Below, piece by piece: positions 33,787-43,067 of a stretch of DNA of 53,123 bases. A model generated the notes under the pieces. That model ran no database searches. It worked only from the letters and a program-made list of their open reading frames with translations, and was not told the DNA's origin. Origin of the DNA: Mobiluncus sp963511525 (GTDB lineage: Bacteria; Actinomycetota; Actinomycetes; Actinomycetales; Actinomycetaceae). Position 1 is the first letter of the stretch. Each line of letters begins with the position of its first letter. A program made the position numbers and the translations under genes. Where the stretch lies: assembly GCF_963511525.1 (NCBI RefSeq), contig NZ_CAUPIY010000014.1:1-53123 (forward strand), given 5' to 3'.

Positions 33787-34287
33787 TTAGCGCGTGGAAA
33801 ACCCCAGGGCGTCGTAGAGCTGCATCGCCTCGGGGGCGGCGGATATATCCAGTTGCAGGGTCAGGGCCTCGCGGCCCAACGCGTCCACGGCTCGTGAAGC
33901 GTTAATGACCAACCCCGAACCGATACCTTGACGGCGATAGTCGGGATCCACAAACAGGTCAGCAATGTAGGGCTGGTCGCTGTTGCCGTCCGTGATGCAC
34001 CATTCATCGGGAGCCTGGTCCAACACGATAACCACACCGACCAGTTTGTCCTCGTGCCACGCTCCGAGAGTCGCCTCGGACAACAGCGGACCGTAGGCGC
34101 CGTCCCAGAACAAATTCAGCTGGCTGGCAGCACTCGACCCGGCATCGCGATAAGCAACCGCGTGCAACTGGGACATCTGGACCACGTCATCGCGGGTAAT
34201 CGGACGGTAGGTAATCTTGATTTCCGGGTCTGGCTCTGCTTCCGTCAACGCATTGGTCGACGGGGCCTCTAAGGACAGCTTGGACAT
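33787..34287 (-). CDS. GNAT family N-acetyltransferase
   Basis: 166 residues with the GNAT acetyl-CoA loop DPDYRRQGIGSGLVINA (motif A, Q/RxxGxG/A) preceded by the strand IADLFVD. The substrate is unknown. The start ATG is 6 nt after GACAAT; a GAGG is present but only 1 nt from the ATG, too close for an SD. It is divergent from folC. Confidence 0.87.
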   Translation of the reverse strand: MSKLSLEAPSTNALTEAEPDPEIKITYRPITRDDVVQMSQLHAVAYRDAGSSAASQLNLFWDGAYGPLLSEATLGAWHEDKLVGVVIVLDQAPDEWCITDGNSDQPYIADLFVDPDYRRQGIGSGLVINASRAVDALGREALTLQLDISAAPEAMQLYDALGFSTR

Positions 34288-34450
34288 ACCTCGATTGTCC
34301 CATGATTCGTGCCTGCTGGGAAGCCTTTGAAAGTTATTGAATCGAAATAAGTCTGCTGGTTGGGTCTGTTAAATGATGAGTCACTATTGATTTCGGAATG
34401 GAACAGAGCGAGACCAGACCTTCTATTCTGTGCGAGTTTGCCAGGGTCGG

Positions 34451-34456
34451 TAACAT
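34451..34456 (+). promoter_or_regulatory. -10 box, probable leaderless transcript (folC)
   Basis: TAACAT with a 6-nt spacer to GTG 34463. Confidence 0.55.
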
Positions 34457-34462
34457 GGTGGG

Positions 34463-36106
34463 GTGGAAAACAAGCATGAGGACGCACATCGGAATCAACC
34501 TGCTCATGAGCATCAACTTCCAGCGGTGACCCCCGAAGATTTGTCGGTAGACCCGGATTTGATTCCCTACCTGTTCGCGGCCCGAACCCCCGCCGAGCCG
34601 GAGGACAACGACAATCCGACCGGGGAACCTTTGGACCCAGAAAACCCCGCCGACTCCCGGAAAGGTCCCGTTGACCGCTTCGGCACACCGTTGAGTCCCG
34701 AACAGCGCGAACTCGTGGACGAAGTGCGTGAACGGCAACGCCCCACCTCGACCTTGGGCCCTTCCACGATGGAGGACCCGAAAGCTCGAGCCATCTATGA
34801 GACGCTGCTGACGCGCCGCGCCGAACACCAGATTGAGCCCAGCTTGGAACCGGTGCGGGGCGTGCTGGACTACCTGGGCAATCCCCAAGAGCTGTTCCAC
34901 TCCATCCACATTACGGGTACGAACGGAAAGACTTCAATAGCCCGGATGATTGAGGCGCTGCTGGCGGAACTGGGGTATCGGACCGGGCGTTTTACATCGC
35001 CGCACCTGGTAGACGTGCGTGAACGCATCTCAGTGGACCAAGCCCCCGTCACCACCGAACAGTTTGTCCAGGCTTATGAGGACGTGGAAGCCCAACTTGC
35101 GCTGTGGGAAAACGCTCACCCCGGACACCGGCTGTCGTTCTTTGAGGTCATGACCGTCATGGCATACGCCCTGTTCGCAGATGTGCCGGTGGATGTGGCG
35201 GTGGTCGAGGTCGGTATGGGCGGACGCTGGGACGCCACCAATGTCATCGATGCAGACACGGCCGTTATTGGGCCCATCAGCCGGGAACACGAACAGTGGC
35301 TGGGCCGGGGATTGGCCAACATTGCGCGGGAAAAAGCGGGGATTATGCGTCCCCAGCGAGTGGCGGTGGTAGCTAAACAGCCCGACGAGGCTCTCGCGGT
35401 CATTCGTGACGCTGCTCATGCCGAGGACGTGACCCTGCGTTATGAGGGGGATGATTTCGCGGTGCTGCGGCGAGTCCCGGCAGTCGGGGGGCAAGTCATC
35501 GATATTCGCACGCCTGCGGCTATCTACCGGGATATTTACCTGCCCTTGTATGGGGAATTTCAGGCCGAGAATGCAGCGCTGGCGCTCACGGTGGTGGAGG
35601 CGCAGCTGGGTGGAACGGCGCTGCACGGGGAATCTGTGGAGCGTGCCTTTGGCGGGGTTCGTTCTCCCGGACGCCTGGAAGTGCTGCACGCCACCCCGAT
35701 GATTGTGGCTGACGCGGGGCATAATCCGGGTGCGGTCGAGGCCCTGCGCCGGGCAATAGAAGACGATTTTCGTTTTCAACACACGGTGGGGATTTATTCC
35801 GCCATGGCCGATAAAGACATTGAAACCGTGCTGGGAATTGTGGAGCCGACCATTGATGAGTTGATTGTGACCCAGATGCCCGGTGAACGCGCGGCGAAGA
35901 TGGAAGATATCCAGGCCGTGGCCGCGGAGGTGTTCGGTGACGATCGCGTCTACGCTATCGACTCCCTGCCCGAAGCGATTGCAAAAGCCGGGGAAATCGA
36001 TGATTTGCAGGGGGGAGTTCCCGGATCCACCGGAGTCGTGATTTTCGGTTCCGTGGTACTCGCCGGAATGGCACAGGACGTGCTGGGCAAAGACAAACTA
36101 CAATGA
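34463..36106 (+). CDS. folC: Bifunctional dihydrofolate/folylpolyglutamate synthase
   Basis: 547 residues. Mur-ligase-type ATP loop HITGTNGKTS, then FTSPHLVDVRERI, FEVMTVMAYALF and VVEVGMGGRWDATN are the FolC signatures. It adds glutamate to dihydropteroate and to folates. About 100 Glu/Pro/Asp-rich residues precede the usual domain start (MEDPKARAIYETLL at residue 103), making the protein longer than typical FolC. The leaderless-type promoter supports the long form. Downstream are dhaL-like and ndk genes; folC near ndk is a common actinobacterial arrangement. Confidence 0.93.
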   Translation: MENKHEDAHRNQPAHEHQLPAVTPEDLSVDPDLIPYLFAARTPAEPEDNDNPTGEPLDPENPADSRKGPVDRFGTPLSPEQRELVDEVRERQRPTSTLGPSTMEDPKARAIYETLLTRRAEHQIEPSLEPVRGVLDYLGNPQELFHSIHITGTNGKTSIARMIEALLAELGYRTGRFTSPHLVDVRERISVDQAPVTTEQFVQAYEDVEAQLALWENAHPGHRLSFFEVMTVMAYALFADVPVDVAVVEVGMGGRWDATNVIDADTAVIGPISREHEQWLGRGLANIAREKAGIMRPQRVAVVAKQPDEALAVIRDAAHAEDVTLRYEGDDFAVLRRVPAVGGQVIDIRTPAAIYRDIYLPLYGEFQAENAALALTVVEAQLGGTALHGESVERAFGGVRSPGRLEVLHATPMIVADAGHNPGAVEALRRAIEDDFRFQHTVGIYSAMADKDIETVLGIVEPTIDELIVTQMPGERAAKMEDIQAVAAEVFGDDRVYAIDSLPEAIAKAGEIDDLQGGVPGSTGVVIFGSVVLAGMAQDVLGKDKLQ

Positions 36107-36182
36107 GCACAACCGGCCTCACACGGCAAGACCTCGGCCGGATTCGACCGCGAAAGTTTAGGGCAGTCAGAAAGGAGCAGCT

Positions 36183-36812
36183 GTGAGTTTGAATACACAA
36201 TGGGTGCTGCGCTGGATGGATGGCTGCGCTCGAGTACTGGAACAAAACCGCGAAATGTTGGAAAGTTTGGATGAGGTCATCGGGGACGGGGACCACGGGG
36301 ACAACATTTCACGAGGCTTCTCTGCCGTGGACCAGCGGTTATCCGGGATTGTGGTGGAGAGTCCGAAACAGGCGCTGCGGGTAGCGGCAAATACTTTGCT
36401 GGCGGCAGTAGGCGGGGCCTCGGGGTCTTTGTATGGCACGGCATTTTTGCGGGCGGCGCGTTCGGTGAACGTGGAGAGTCTAGAGTCGCAGGATGTGGCG
36501 ATGCTACTGGTAAAGGCGGCCGAGGGAATCGCGGAACGCGGCGGAGCCCAGCCGGGGAATAAAACCATGCTGGACGCGTGGTATCCGGCCGCCACCAACG
36601 CCGCTGCTGCCGTGGCGAAAGGTGCTGACCCGGAAGAAGTCTTGCGTGTTGCTGCTGACGCGGCCGCAAAAGGGGCGGAAGATACGGTTTCGATGAGCGC
36701 CGCAAAAGGGCGTGCGTCGCTGTTGGGGGAGCGTTCCATCGGCCATAAGGACCCCGGTGCCGCCTCCAGTGCACTCATTTTGGCTGAGGCAGCAAAAGCT
36801 GCTGAGTATTGA
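36183..36812 (+). CDS. dhaL: DhaL-like (DAK2 domain) dihydroxyacetone kinase subunit
   Basis: 209 residues, the usual DhaL length. ADP/Mg-binding GDGDHGDNI (34–42), GGASGSLYG and GERSIGHKDPGA are conserved. DhaL with DhaK and DhaM phosphorylates dihydroxyacetone from PTS phosphate; here neither dhaK nor dhaM is nearby, so the partner must be elsewhere or the role differs. GTG 36183 follows AAAGGAG. A CCGGCC/GGCCGG hairpin lies between folC and this gene. Confidence 0.87.
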   Translation: MSLNTQWVLRWMDGCARVLEQNREMLESLDEVIGDGDHGDNISRGFSAVDQRLSGIVVESPKQALRVAANTLLAAVGGASGSLYGTAFLRAARSVNVESLESQDVAMLLVKAAEGIAERGGAQPGNKTMLDAWYPAATNAAAAVAKGADPEEVLRVAADAAAKGAEDTVSMSAAKGRASLLGERSIGHKDPGAASSALILAEAAKAAEY

Positions 36813-36918
36813 GTACTACTTCGGAAAACCTTGGTGAAATCCGGTAGGATGCACAAGTATTTACAAAACTTGGAGTTGCGCTCGGTGTCGAGCGAAACTT
36901 TTGGCGAAAGGAAAGTCA

Positions 36919-37377
36919 ATGGCTGACTGCCACATCCCCTACGATCCGCAAGAAGAACACACCCTGGTCATTATCAAGCCTGACGGCTACCGGCGCGGAC
37001 TCATCGGTGAAGTCATTAGCCGGATTGAACGCCGCGGATTTAAGATTGTGGGTCTGCAAACCAAGACTGCGACCCGGGAAGAACTGGAAGAACACTATTT
37101 CGAGCACAAAGACAAGCACTTCTTTGAAGGGCTGGTCGAATACATGATGAGCGGCCCCATCGTGCTGATGGTTATCGAAGGCTCTCGGGTCATTCAGGCT
37201 TTCCGTAACATGATGGGAGATACCAACCCCGCGGTGGCTATGCCCGGGACGATTCGTGGAGATTTGGCTCGGGATTGGGGTCCGGACGCGCAGATTCAAA
37301 ACATCGTTCACGGTTCGGACTCGGCACAGAGCGCCGACCGGGAAATCGCGCTGTGGTTCCCCTACATGATTGACTAA
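36919..37377 (+). CDS. ndk: Nucleoside diphosphate kinase
   Basis: 152 residues from ATG 36919 after GAAAGGAAA. The signatures are TLVIIKPDGYRRG at the N-terminus, FRNMMGDTNP, and the active site NIVHGSDSAQSADREI with the phosphorylated His. It balances NTP pools by transferring the gamma phosphate. The N-terminus is about ten residues longer than the family minimum. Confidence 0.95.
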   Translation: MADCHIPYDPQEEHTLVIIKPDGYRRGLIGEVISRIERRGFKIVGLQTKTATREELEEHYFEHKDKHFFEGLVEYMMSGPIVLMVIEGSRVIQAFRNMMGDTNPAVAMPGTIRGDLARDWGPDAQIQNIVHGSDSAQSADREIALWFPYMID

Positions 37378-37466
37378 AGGCCGGTAGCGAGGCGTTTCTC
37401 CTGGCGTTGTTTCTCTGCGTTGCCCAAGGCTGGGAAGGCTGTTTTTTAGGGTTCGGGGGGTTGCGC

Positions 37467-37472
37467 TAGGGT
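37467..37472 (+). promoter_or_regulatory. -10 box, probable leaderless transcript (smc)
   Basis: TAGGGT with a 6-nt spacer to GTG 37479; no SD. Confidence 0.6.
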
Positions 37473-37478
37473 AAGTGT

Positions 37479-40400
37479 GTGTATTTAAAGTCCCTGACCC
37501 TGAAAGGCTTTAAGTCTTTCGCGAACACGGTCCACATGAGCCTAGAACCGGGGGTGACCTGTGTCGTTGGCCCTAACGGTTCGGGCAAATCGAACGTGGT
37601 CGATGCGCTGGCTTGGGTGATGGGCGAGCAGGGTGCCAAAAATCTGCGCGGCTCACAGATGTCGGATGTCATTTTTGCCGGCACCAAAACGAGGGCTCCG
37701 CTGGGACGTGCGGAAGTCCAATTGACCATTGATAACACCGATGGTGCGCTGCCTATCGAATACTCTGAGGTGACGATTTCGCGCACCATGTTTCGGGCGG
37801 GCGGTTCCGAGTATGCCATCAACGGAACCCCGGTGCGCCTGTTAGATATTCAAGAACTGCTTTCCGACACCGGGATGGGTCGGGAAATGCACGTCATTGT
37901 GGGGCAGGGGCAACTCGATCGGATTTTGAGTGCTTCCGAACTGGAACGGCGCGCTTTCATCGAGGAAGCTGCTGGAGTGCTTAAGCACCGGCAGCGTAAA
38001 GATCGAGCGTTGAAAAAACTGGACAATTTGGCGGTCAACCTTTCCCGCGTCCAGGACCTCACTAATGAAGTCTCGAAACGGTTGGGTCCCCTGGGTAAAC
38101 AGGCCGAGGCGGCCCGGAAAGCCGCCCGAGTCCAAGCCGAACTCGCTGACGCGACTGCCCGTTTGATTGCAGACGCGGTGGCGCAAAACAAAGAAAAAGC
38201 TGGGTCGCAAACCGCCTCCAAGGAACAAATTTCGGCAAAAATCGCGGATTTGGAAACCCGTCTGCAAGAGGTAAACACGAAGCTGAATGTGGCGAAATCG
38301 AGTTTCGACGAGGTTAGCCCGGAGCTGGAGAAACTCACCCAGACCTGGGCTGAGCTGAGCACCTTGGCGGAACGTTTGGAATCTTTGGCGAACCAGGCCC
38401 GAGAACGCGCCAATGCTTTGGAAGAAACTGCGGAACTGACCCGGACTGCCGACACCACCGAGCTGGAAAAACGGCTCGAAAAAACTCGTGAGGAGATTAC
38501 CGAAAAACAAGCCGCCGTAGCGAAAGCCGACGATGCGGTCACCCAGACCAAAGCAGCCGAAGTGCGAGCCAAAGAGCGCGAATTCGCGGTGCGCTCCCAG
38601 ATTGAAAAAGTGCAGCGTGCCCGGGCGGACAAGAGAGAAACTCTGGAGCGGCTGCGCGGAGCGGTCACTACCGCCGCCTCGCTGGCAGAGGAAGCGGCGG
38701 GGAACCTCAGCCGGATGGAAGAAGCCCTCCAGGCCGCTGCGCAACGCGAAACAGCTTGCGCCCAGGAACTCAGCAAGGTTGAGGCAGAGCTTCCTCCCGG
38801 GGTGGCAGACGGAACTTTGGCAGCTCAAGAGGAAAAACTCGCTACGACTGTGGCGACAATCCAAGAGAAAGTCTCGCAACTGAACAAAGAACTCGGCGAA
38901 GCCCGGGAAGAGGCCGCTTTTTGGGAGGCGAAACGCGAGGTTTTGGCGAAAACCTTGCAACCCGAAGACGCCGCCGGGGCAGTAGTGAAAGCGGGGCTGA
39001 ACGGTGTCAACGCGGCGCTTTTGGAAACAATCTTGGTTGAGGCTGGATGGGAAGACGCGATAGGGGCCGTGTTTGGACAGTGGTCTAAAGCGCTGCTGAC
39101 CTCGGGGGTCGAATCAGCCGCGGACGCACTGCGTTTTGTCCGTCAGCAGTCCGCGGGTCAGGTTCACCTGCTGGTCGCGGACGGTTCAGAAACTCCATTC
39201 GGAGCTCAAGGTTCGGATAGTCTGGAGAAAGCGAAACTTCCAGCCGGGGTGTGCTGGGCTAGGGAGTTGGTCAATGCCCGGAAAGGGAACACTTTGCCCC
39301 CGGTGGTGGCGACTCTCTTGGCGGGGGTGGCGGCCTGTCCGGATTTGTCAGAAGCCCGCGATTTGGTGTTGACCGGGAAGGTTGCCGCGGCGGTGACTCA
39401 GGCAGGGGATTTTCTTTCGTCTACCCGGATTGTCGGCGGCGGGGATCCCGATGCGGGGATTTTGCGGCGCGCCTCGGAATACGATGAGGCGGCGGCACAG
39501 GCTGAAGCGGCGGCTGTGGCGGCTGATCAGGCCGATGGTCAGTTGGCTCGGGCGACGACCGAACTGGCTGCGGCGCGGGAGGAATACGATGCGGTGGCGG
39601 CACAGCTCAAAGCTCAAGATGCGGCGGCAGCAGCAGCAGCTGCAGCGGTAGCGGCTGCCAAAGCGAAGCGTGGGGCGGCCCAGGCAGAAGTCGAACGTGC
39701 CGGGAAACACCTGGAACAGGCTCGTGCGGAAACAGAGAAACGCCAGGAGGCTCTCAAGCAAGCACAGGAAACTTTGGACGCCAGCCTGAAAGCCCAGGAC
39801 GAAGCTGGGGAGGATGAGCCGGACTTTTCCGCCGAACTGCAAGCCGCAATCGAAGCGGTATCGGAGGCTCAAACCGCGAAGTCGGACGCTCATATCGCGG
39901 CGCATGTGGCTCGTCAAGAACTGGAATCACTAGAATCGCGCGCCGCCTCGCTGCAGCGTAACATTGCGGCAGAACAAGCCGCCGCTCAAGCAGCAGCCAG
40001 CCGGGCGTTGGTGCGGGAACGGCGCCGGAAACGGTCTGTCTACGTGATGGAACAGGCTGAAGCTGCCCAGCGGTTGGCTCACGTGGCGGCGGCCAGCGCT
40101 CAAGCCCAGCGTCAGGCCAGTACCGCCAGCCGGGAACAGCTGCAAACTGAGATGGAGACGCTGCGCGCCGCCGTGGACGACCTGAGTCGTCAGCGTACCG
40201 ACCTCAAGGATGCTTCCATTCGCGATGAGGTTGCTTTGGCGGAGGTTAACTCCAAGTTGGCACGATTGCTGGAACAAGCCCAGCAGGAGTGCGGTCTGGA
40301 TGAGCCCACTTTGCTGGCCGAGTACGGTCCGCACAATCTGGTTCCCGTATTCGACGAGTCTGGTGAAACCATCGAGCACGTTCCCTTTGTTCGAGAGGAA

Positions 40401-41054
40401 CAGGTAGAACGCAAAGCCCAGGCACAAACCGAATTGAAACGGATTGGCAAAGTGAACCCCTTGGCGTTGCAAGAACACGAAGCCTTGGTGGCGCGACACA
40501 AATTCTTGGCTGACCAGCTGGCTGACCTGAAAAAGTCTCGTGACGACCTGATGAATGTGGTGGCGGAAGTTGATCGCCAAGTCGAGGAAGTATTCGGCAA
40601 AGCGTTCGCAGACGTCTGTGCCGCTTTCAAAGATATTTTCCAAGTCCTGTTCCCCGGTGGGGAAGGCAAGCTGACCTTGAGCGACCCGAAAGACCTGTTG
40701 AATACCGGCATCGAGATTGAAGCGCGTCCTGCGGGCAAGAACGTGAAACGCATGTCCCTGCTCTCGGGCGGGGAACGTTCCCTAGCAGCGTTGGCTTTTC
40801 TGTTCGCGATTTTCCAAGCCCGACCCTCACCGTTCTATGTGCTCGATGAGGTCGAGGCCGCTTTGGACGACGTAAACCTGTCTCGGCTGCTGGGGGTTTT
40901 CGAAATTTTGCGTGAAAACTCGCAGTTAATCATCATTACTCACCACAAACGTACGATGGAAATTGCGGACGCACTGTACGGGGTAACGATGAAGGAGGGA
41001 ACCACGGCGGTCATTTCGCAGCGCCTGGTGAAAAACCCCGGCGCCAACGAGTGA
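37479..41054 (+). CDS. smc: Chromosome segregation protein SMC
   Basis: 1191 residues. The head has Walker A GPNGSGKSN (31–39), and the C-terminal half has LSGGERSLAALAFLF and Walker B PFYVLDEVEAALDD. Two long Glu/Ala/Gln-rich coiled coils flank a hinge with VHLLVADG and LPPVVATLLAGV segments. SMC with ScpA/ScpB condenses and segregates the chromosome; no scp genes are in view. Its stop overlaps the longest ftsY frame (GTGA). Confidence 0.96.
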   Translation: MYLKSLTLKGFKSFANTVHMSLEPGVTCVVGPNGSGKSNVVDALAWVMGEQGAKNLRGSQMSDVIFAGTKTRAPLGRAEVQLTIDNTDGALPIEYSEVTISRTMFRAGGSEYAINGTPVRLLDIQELLSDTGMGREMHVIVGQGQLDRILSASELERRAFIEEAAGVLKHRQRKDRALKKLDNLAVNLSRVQDLTNEVSKRLGPLGKQAEAARKAARVQAELADATARLIADAVAQNKEKAGSQTASKEQISAKIADLETRLQEVNTKLNVAKSSFDEVSPELEKLTQTWAELSTLAERLESLANQARERANALEETAELTRTADTTELEKRLEKTREEITEKQAAVAKADDAVTQTKAAEVRAKEREFAVRSQIEKVQRARADKRETLERLRGAVTTAASLAEEAAGNLSRMEEALQAAAQRETACAQELSKVEAELPPGVADGTLAAQEEKLATTVATIQEKVSQLNKELGEAREEAAFWEAKREVLAKTLQPEDAAGAVVKAGLNGVNAALLETILVEAGWEDAIGAVFGQWSKALLTSGVESAADALRFVRQQSAGQVHLLVADGSETPFGAQGSDSLEKAKLPAGVCWARELVNARKGNTLPPVVATLLAGVAACPDLSEARDLVLTGKVAAAVTQAGDFLSSTRIVGGGDPDAGILRRASEYDEAAAQAEAAAVAADQADGQLARATTELAAAREEYDAVAAQLKAQDAAAAAAAAAVAAAKAKRGAAQAEVERAGKHLEQARAETEKRQEALKQAQETLDASLKAQDEAGEDEPDFSAELQAAIEAVSEAQTAKSDAHIAAHVARQELESLESRAASLQRNIAAEQAAAQAAASRALVRERRRKRSVYVMEQAEAAQRLAHVAAASAQAQRQASTASREQLQTEMETLRAAVDDLSRQRTDLKDASIRDEVALAEVNSKLARLLEQAQQECGLDEPTLLAEYGPHNLVPVFDESGETIEHVPFVREEQVERKAQAQTELKRIGKVNPLALQEHEALVARHKFLADQLADLKKSRDDLMNVVAEVDRQVEEVFGKAFADVCAAFKDIFQVLFPGGEGKLTLSDPKDLLNTGIEIEARPAGKNVKRMSLLSGGERSLAALAFLFAIFQARPSPFYVLDEVEAALDDVNLSRLLGVFEILRENSQLIIITHHKRTMEIADALYGVTMKEGTTAVISQRLVKNPGANE

Positions 41055-41173
41055 CAAATCCTGCGAGATGCAGCCGTGAATTAGGTAAACCTACCGAAGT
41101 TAGAGATAGGATAGCACCGAATGTTCAAGCGGATGAGAGACGTTTTTACGCGGTGCTACGAGAGACGTTTTGG

Positions 41174-42934
41174 ATGGAATCAATGAATATCCTTAGTACG
41201 ACACTAAATAATTCACAGGGTCTGGAAGGCTACACTGATCCGCTCATTTTTATGATTCCGTTGGCTATTGCTTTCGTGGTTATCGTTATCGTTGCCAGCG
41301 CCTCTCAAATTGACTCGAAGCAACGCAAGATTCGCAACGAGGATCGCCTGTTGGACACGTTGGAGCGGATTCGCGATGACAGCAGTAAGGACGGAGAAAG
41401 CTCTGACGACGCACCGCCCATCCAGCTGCAACAAGGTGAAAAAGAGCTGAGAAATATCGTCGAAAAGACCATTCGAGCCAATGGTCACAGCGATGATGAA
41501 TCCCCTGATGATGACGTAGAACTCGAGCCGACCACCTCTGAGACTGATCATTTTGCGGATGCGGGCGCGGATCACGTTGGCCCGGAAGACGAAGACGACT
41601 TGGATGAGGCGCAAGGTGACTGGGGCGAGGAAGATGATGACTTCGATGCGGAAGAAGTCATCATAAAACCTGATGGGGTCTATTGCGACCCGGACGGGCT
41701 GTGCTTCAAACCGCTTCCCGGTCAGAGCGTAGAAGAAGCCCGCGCCGCAGCTCGAGCCGCTATGGAAGCGGCGGAAGCGGCAATGACAGCGGACGCAGCA
41801 CAGGAGGATGCCACTTCGGAAACGGAGTCGGAGCCGGAATCTGCAGCGGCAGTCTCTGAGGAATCAGAACACTCCGAGACACCGGAGGACGCCGCGGATT
41901 CCGAGACTGCAGAGGAACCCGAGCCAGACGCACAGACTGAGCAGTCAGTTTCTGACACTGCCGAGCAGACCGAACCCGAAGTTGAGGAAATCGAAAAACC
42001 GGAATCCAAGACCTCCCGAATGCGCCGCTTGAAGGAGCGCTTGGCCGGTAAGGGCAAATTCGGGCGGGCCATCCTCAATGTGTTGTCCAGCGCTGATCTG
42101 GAAGACTCTGATTGGGAAGCGATTGAAGATGAACTGTTGGCTGCCGACATGGGCGTTGAGCCGACCGTGGAACTCATTGGCAAACTCAAGGTAAAACAAA
42201 AGGTCGCGGGCGAAAAAGACGCTACACAGGTGCGGCGTATGGCCAAGCGGATGCTCACCGATATGCTCGACCGGAAAGCCGAACGTAGCCTCAACCTGGA
42301 AGTTCCCGAAGGCTCTCCCACCAAGACCGCCGGTATCTTAATGGTTGGCGTTAACGGCGGAGGTAAGACGACCACCGTGGGCAAACTCGCGCGCCTGCTG
42401 GTGGCTGACCGCAAGACCGTAGTATTGGGCGCGGCCGATACGTTCCGTGCTGCTGCCGGGGAACAGCTGCAAACTTGGGGCGACCGAGTCGGCGTGCCGG
42501 TGGTGCGCGCCGAAAAGGACCAGGCTGACCCTGCCTCCGTGGCTTTCGATGCGGCGAAGACCGCTCGTGAGGCCGGCAGTGACGTGGTTTTGATTGACAC
42601 CGCCGGACGCTTGCAAAACAAAGTCGGTTTGATGGACGAACTGGGCAAAATCAAGCGCGTAGCTGAAAAGCAGGTTCCCATCACCGAAGTCCTGCTGGTT
42701 ATCGATGCCACTACCGGGCAAAACGCTTTGAGCCAGGCAAAAATCTTTACCGAAGCGGTGGGTGTGACCGGTATCGTTTTGACTAAACTGGACGGTTCTG
42801 CCAAAGGCGGGGTCATCGTGCCTTTACAGCGGGAACTGGGGATTCCGGTGAAGCTCGTTGGTTTGGGTGAAGGTCCCGACGATTTGGCGCCCTTCGTGCC
42901 CGGCGATTTCGCTGACGCCCTGCTGGATGCCTAG
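41174..42934 (+). CDS. ftsY: Signal recognition particle receptor FtsY
   Basis: About 586 residues from ATG 41174; ATG 41183 or GTG 41051 (overlapping the smc stop) are alternatives. A membrane helix (DPLIFMIPLAIAFVVIVIVA) near the N-terminus is followed by roughly 260 very acidic residues and then the NG domain with G1 GVNGGGKTTT, DTFRAAAGEQL, DTAGRLQNK and TKLDGSAKGG. FtsY docks Ffh–ribosome complexes at the membrane. It follows smc and precedes ffh, so both SRP partners are together. Confidence 0.93.
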   Translation: MESMNILSTTLNNSQGLEGYTDPLIFMIPLAIAFVVIVIVASASQIDSKQRKIRNEDRLLDTLERIRDDSSKDGESSDDAPPIQLQQGEKELRNIVEKTIRANGHSDDESPDDDVELEPTTSETDHFADAGADHVGPEDEDDLDEAQGDWGEEDDDFDAEEVIIKPDGVYCDPDGLCFKPLPGQSVEEARAAARAAMEAAEAAMTADAAQEDATSETESEPESAAAVSEESEHSETPEDAADSETAEEPEPDAQTEQSVSDTAEQTEPEVEEIEKPESKTSRMRRLKERLAGKGKFGRAILNVLSSADLEDSDWEAIEDELLAADMGVEPTVELIGKLKVKQKVAGEKDATQVRRMAKRMLTDMLDRKAERSLNLEVPEGSPTKTAGILMVGVNGGGKTTTVGKLARLLVADRKTVVLGAADTFRAAAGEQLQTWGDRVGVPVVRAEKDQADPASVAFDAAKTAREAGSDVVLIDTAGRLQNKVGLMDELGKIKRVAEKQVPITEVLLVIDATTGQNALSQAKIFTEAVGVTGIVLTKLDGSAKGGVIVPLQRELGIPVKLVGLGEGPDDLAPFVPGDFADALLDA

Positions 42935-42970
42935 ATTCGCCTAGCGGTTTCCGGTTCTTTCGGGAGATAA

Positions 42971-42985
42971 CGGCGTATACCGCCG
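42971..42985 (+). terminator. Possible ftsY terminator
   Basis: CGGCG/CGCCG stem with loop TATAC, followed by GTCTTTTG. Short, so a weak call. Confidence 0.35.
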
Positions 42986-43055
42986 GTCTTTTGTGCCAAC
43001 ACGTGTTGCGTGGCGCGCCCCACCCCCCACTTTTGCCCGAAATCTTGCCTCACTA

Positions 43056-43061
43056 TAAAAT
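43056..43061 (+). promoter_or_regulatory. -10 box, probable leaderless transcript (ffh)
   Basis: TAAAAT with a 6-nt spacer to GTG 43068. The perfect 12-nt palindrome CAACACGTGTTG (42997–43008) lies about 48 nt upstream and could be an operator. Confidence 0.6.
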
Positions 43062-43067
43062 CGACGT

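Noticed and set aside
41081..41099. DtxR/IdeR-like iron box (TTAGGTAAACCTA) between smc and ftsY
   Set aside because: Only about 13 of 19 positions fit the consensus as I remember it, and the genes have no link to iron.
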